This document shows, piece by piece, positions 3,717 through 6,262 of a stretch of 6,262 bases of DNA. The notes under the pieces were generated by a model. That model saw only the letters and a program-made list of their open reading frames with translations. It did no database searches and was not told the DNA's origin. Origin of the DNA: an uncultured Chloroflexota bacterium (GTDB lineage Bacteria; Chloroflexota; Anaerolineae; B4-G1; DUEL01); assembly GCA_937138275.1 (NCBI GenBank), contig CAKZOY010000580.1:1-6262 (forward strand). The letters are read 5' to 3'. Both the position numbers and the translations under genes were made by a program. Positions within the stretch are counted from its first letter, which is position 1; each line of letters begins with the position of its first letter.

Positions 3717-6262
3717 GTGGATCCGATACTGGCCTTGCTGACCCGCCTGCGGGCGGACCCCGATTGGATGCGATGCGTGACGGTCTGGGAGCGGTTGCCG
3801 GCGCGCCCGGCGCGCACCGCCCCCTGGCCCGCTGCGCTGGACGCGCGCCTGATCGCCGCAGCGCGGGGGACGGGCGTGGAGGCCCCGTACACCCACCAGG
3901 CCGAGGCGATGGAGGCAGCGCTATCGGGCCGTAACGTCGTCCTGGCGACCGGTGCCGCGTCGGGTAAGTCCCTCGCCATCCACCTGCCCGTCCTGCAGAC
4001 ACTGCTCCACGACCCCAACGCCACCGCCCTCTACCTCTTCCCGACCAAAGCGCTGGCCCACGATCAGATCGCCGCGCTGAAGGCGCTCACCGCGCCCCTC
4101 TCCCCGGAGGTCCCCATCGCCCCCTACGACGGCGACACCCCCACCAGCCAGCGGGCCGCCATCCGCCAGAAGGCGCGCCTTGTGGTCACCAACCCCGATA
4201 TGCTCCACCTGGGCATTCTCCCCTACCACACCCGCTGGGCCCGCTTCTTCTCCGGCCTGCGCTGGGTCGTGCTGGACGAACTCCACATCTACCGGGGGGT
4301 CTTCGGAAGCCACGTCGCCAACGTCCTGCGGCGGCTGGGCCGGGTCTGCCGCTTCTACGGGGCCCAGCCCCGCTTCCTCTGCGCGTCCGCCACCGTCGCC
4401 AACCCGCGCCACCTGGCCGAACGGCTGCTGGAGGAGGCTGTTTACCCCGTCCAGGACGACGGCGCACCGCGGGGGGAGAAACATTTCCTCATCTACAACC
4501 CGCCGCTCCTGGACGCCGACCTGGGTATCCGGCGGTCGCCGGTCCTCTCGGCCCTGGACCTGGCAGCCCACCTTCTCCAAGCCGACCTGCAAACCGTCTT
4601 CTTCGCCCGCTCCCGGCTGACGACGGAAGTCCTGCTGGGGTATCTGCGGGACCAGGCCCCCTTATGGGGGCGGTCGCCGGAGGCCGTGCGGGGCTACCGG
4701 GGCGGGTATCTGCCCTCGTTGCGGCGGGAGATTGAGCAGGGTCTGCGGGAAGGGACAGTACGGGCCGTCGTCGCCACCAACGCGCTGGAACTGGGCGTGG
4801 ACATCGGGCAGATGGCAGCCTGCGTGATGGTCGGATACCCCGGCTCCGTCGCCAGCACCTGGCAGCAGGCCGGGCGGGCCGGACGCCGCGCCGGGGCGTC
4901 CGTCGTCGTCCTTATCGCCGGACCGTCGCCTCTGGACCAGTACCTGGCGGCCCATCCGGACTTCCTCTTCGGGCGACCGGTGGAGGAGGCCTACCTGAAC
5001 CCCGATAACCCCGCCATCCTGACCGACCATCTGGCCTGCGCCGCCTACGAGTTGCCCTTTGAGCCGGGCGAATCCTTCGGCCGACTGGCGGACGTGGAGA
5101 GGTGGCTCCGTCTGCTGGAAGAGGTCGGCGACCTGCACCGCTCCAACGGTCGGTACATCTGGATTGGCGAGGGCGAGCCGACGCGCGCCGTCAACCTGCG
5201 CACCGGCACCCCCGACGTCGTGGTCATCCAGGACGTCGGAGCGGACCCGCCGCAGGTGGTCGGGGAGATAGACCGGGCCAGCGCGCCCCTGCTGGTCTAT
5301 CCGGGCGCGGTCTACATCCACGAGGCGGAGACGTACATCGTGGAGTCGCTGGACTGGGAGAAGGGGTTGGCGCGGGTGCGGACGGAGGAGGTGGACTACT
5401 ACACCCGCGCCAGCGCCACCACCGAAATCCAGGTCCTGGAGACGGCGGAGGGACGGGCGATGGAGGGCTGGGAGGTCTCTTTGGGGACGGTGGAGGTCAC
5501 CAGCCGCGTCACCGGTTACCGACAAATCCGCCGCTACACCCACGAGGTGCTGGGCTGGGGGGAGGTGGACCTGCCCCAGCAGCGGATGGAGACGGTGGGG
5601 GTCTGGCTGGACCTGGGTTCGGCGCTGGTGGAGCGGTTGCAGGAGGAAGGGGTGATCCGCCCGCCCACGGACTACGGCCCGAACTGGCCCGCGCAGCGGG
5701 CGGCCGCGCTGGCCCGGGACGGATACCGCTGTTGCCATTGCGGGGTGCCGGAGCGGGAGGGGCACCCGCTGGAGGTCCACCACCGGGTCCCCTTCGCCAG
5801 TTTCGGCTACGTGCCCGGGGTGAACGACCTCTACCTGCTGGCGAACCGGCTGGAGAACCTGATCACGCTCTGCGGGGCCTGTCATCGGCGGGCGGAGCGG
5901 GCGCGCGGGGCGCGCAGCGCGCTCTCCGGCCTGGCGTATCTCCTGCGCCACCTGTCACCGCTGTACGTCCTCTGCGCGCCGGGGGATCTGGAAGCGGTTG
6001 TGGAATCCCGCGCCCCGGTCACGGGCTACCCGCGGGTCACCCTCTACGACCGGGTGCCCGGCGGGGCGGGGCTTTCGGCCCGCCTCTACGAGTTGCTGAC
6101 GGCAGGCGCGCGGGAGGGGCTTTCCCTGCTGGAAGCGGCACTGGAGCGAGTGCGGACCTGCCCCTGCGCCGACGGCTGCCCGGCCTGCGTGGGACCGGTG
6201 GGGGAGCAGGAGATGGGCACCAAGGAGCGCACCCGGAGGTTGCTGGAGGAGATGGCAGCAGG
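3717..6262 (+). CDS. MrfA/YprA-family helicase with inserted HNH domain (3' partial)
   Basis: The frame stays open to the window edge, giving 848 residues and no stop. It is a superfamily 2 ATP-dependent DNA helicase. Motifs in order are YTHQ (58-61), Walker A TGAASGKS (K84), PTKALAHDQ (109-117), TNPDMLHLG (158-166), Walker B DELH (187-190), SAT (224-226), ATNALELGVDI (353-363) and QQAGRAGRR (383-391). The middle (LDQYLAAHPDF, DNPAILTDHLACAAYE, RRYTHEVLGWGEVDLP) follows the Bacillus MrfA/YprA and yeast Hrq1 pattern. The C-terminal zinc site is C815, C817, C821 and C824, with the MrfA spacing. Inserted before it, at about 667-725, is a full HNH nuclease motif. MrfA acts in repair of mitomycin-type DNA damage; the same role here is inference. 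GTG at 3717 is the only upstream start: the in-frame stop is at 3651-3653, and the next Met is residue 18. No Shine-Dalgarno is visible. Only a short end of the protein is probably missing. Confidence 0.9.
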   Translation, partial: MDPILALLTRLRADPDWMRCVTVWERLPARPARTAPWPAALDARLIAAARGTGVEAPYTHQAEAMEAALSGRNVVLATGAASGKSLAIHLPVLQTLLHDPNATALYLFPTKALAHDQIAALKALTAPLSPEVPIAPYDGDTPTSQRAAIRQKARLVVTNPDMLHLGILPYHTRWARFFSGLRWVVLDELHIYRGVFGSHVANVLRRLGRVCRFYGAQPRFLCASATVANPRHLAERLLEEAVYPVQDDGAPRGEKHFLIYNPPLLDADLGIRRSPVLSALDLAAHLLQADLQTVFFARSRLTTEVLLGYLRDQAPLWGRSPEAVRGYRGGYLPSLRREIEQGLREGTVRAVVATNALELGVDIGQMAACVMVGYPGSVASTWQQAGRAGRRAGASVVVLIAGPSPLDQYLAAHPDFLFGRPVEEAYLNPDNPAILTDHLACAAYELPFEPGESFGRLADVERWLRLLEEVGDLHRSNGRYIWIGEGEPTRAVNLRTGTPDVVVIQDVGADPPQVVGEIDRASAPLLVYPGAVYIHEAETYIVESLDWEKGLARVRTEEVDYYTRASATTEIQVLETAEGRAMEGWEVSLGTVEVTSRVTGYRQIRRYTHEVLGWGEVDLPQQRMETVGVWLDLGSALVERLQEEGVIRPPTDYGPNWPAQRAAALARDGYRCCHCGVPEREGHPLEVHHRVPFASFGYVPGVNDLYLLANRLENLITLCGACHRRAERARGARSALSGLAYLLRHLSPLYVLCAPGDLEAVVESRAPVTGYPRVTLYDRVPGGAGLSARLYELLTAGAREGLSLLEAALERVRTCPCADGCPACVGPVGEQEMGTKERTRRLLEEMAA

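Noticed and set aside
4662..5951. Minus-strand reading frame of 429 codons
   Set aside because: It lies wholly opposite the helicase, where all helicase and HNH motifs are intact. Its Arg/Pro/Gln-rich composition is typical of a GC-rich shadow frame.
3717..6262. DISARM-type defence helicase (DrmA/DrmB with DUF1998)
   Set aside because: The helicase and the zinc region are in one chain in the MrfA/Hrq1 order, and no methylase or other defence gene is visible; the neighbours are metabolic genes.

Overview
The window is GC-rich, densely coded DNA with every gene on the + strand. It reads as a bacterial chromosome, most likely Chloroflexota (Anaerolineae-like). This is a guess from three things: separate hisI and hisE genes, a deaminase-type amidohydrolase with a long extra C-terminal domain, and short-unit palindromic repeats between genes of a kind I associate with those genomes. 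Nothing in the window fixes the taxon. No rRNA, tRNA, CRISPR, transposase or integrase was found.

Layout. Bases 1-134 are non-coding, with a 16-bp degenerate direct repeat and a perfect 12-bp-arm palindrome. Bases 135-1533 hold a compact, translationally coupled histidine cluster, hisF-hisI-hisE: hisF and hisI overlap by 10 bp, and hisI and hisE overlap by ATGA. Bases 1494-1584 are an array of thirteen 7-nt units that also encodes the last 13 residues and the stop codon of hisE. A promoter-like TTGCCC-N17-TATAAT sits at the array's downstream edge and drives into a 664-aa amidohydrolase (1630-3624). That protein resembles SAH/MTA deaminases and carries a C-terminal CYTH-like domain. A second array of 7-8-nt units (3613-3713) is folded head to head around an A/T core and supplies the stop codon of the amidohydrolase. 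From 3717 to the window end runs an open, partial superfamily 2 helicase of the MrfA/YprA (DEAD/DEAH plus C-terminal four-cysteine, DUF1998-type) family. It has a complete HNH nuclease motif set inserted in its C-terminal part.

How the genes work together. HisE, HisI and HisF catalyse the second, third and fifth steps of histidine biosynthesis, and the overlapping starts suggest one transcript. The amidohydrolase appears to be its own unit with its own promoter. The helicase is probably a DNA-repair or DNA-processing enzyme unrelated to histidine. The most interesting points are the HNH insertion in the helicase, the amidohydrolase-CYTH fusion with two altered acidic positions, and the two heptad-phased arrays that both end the gene upstream of them.
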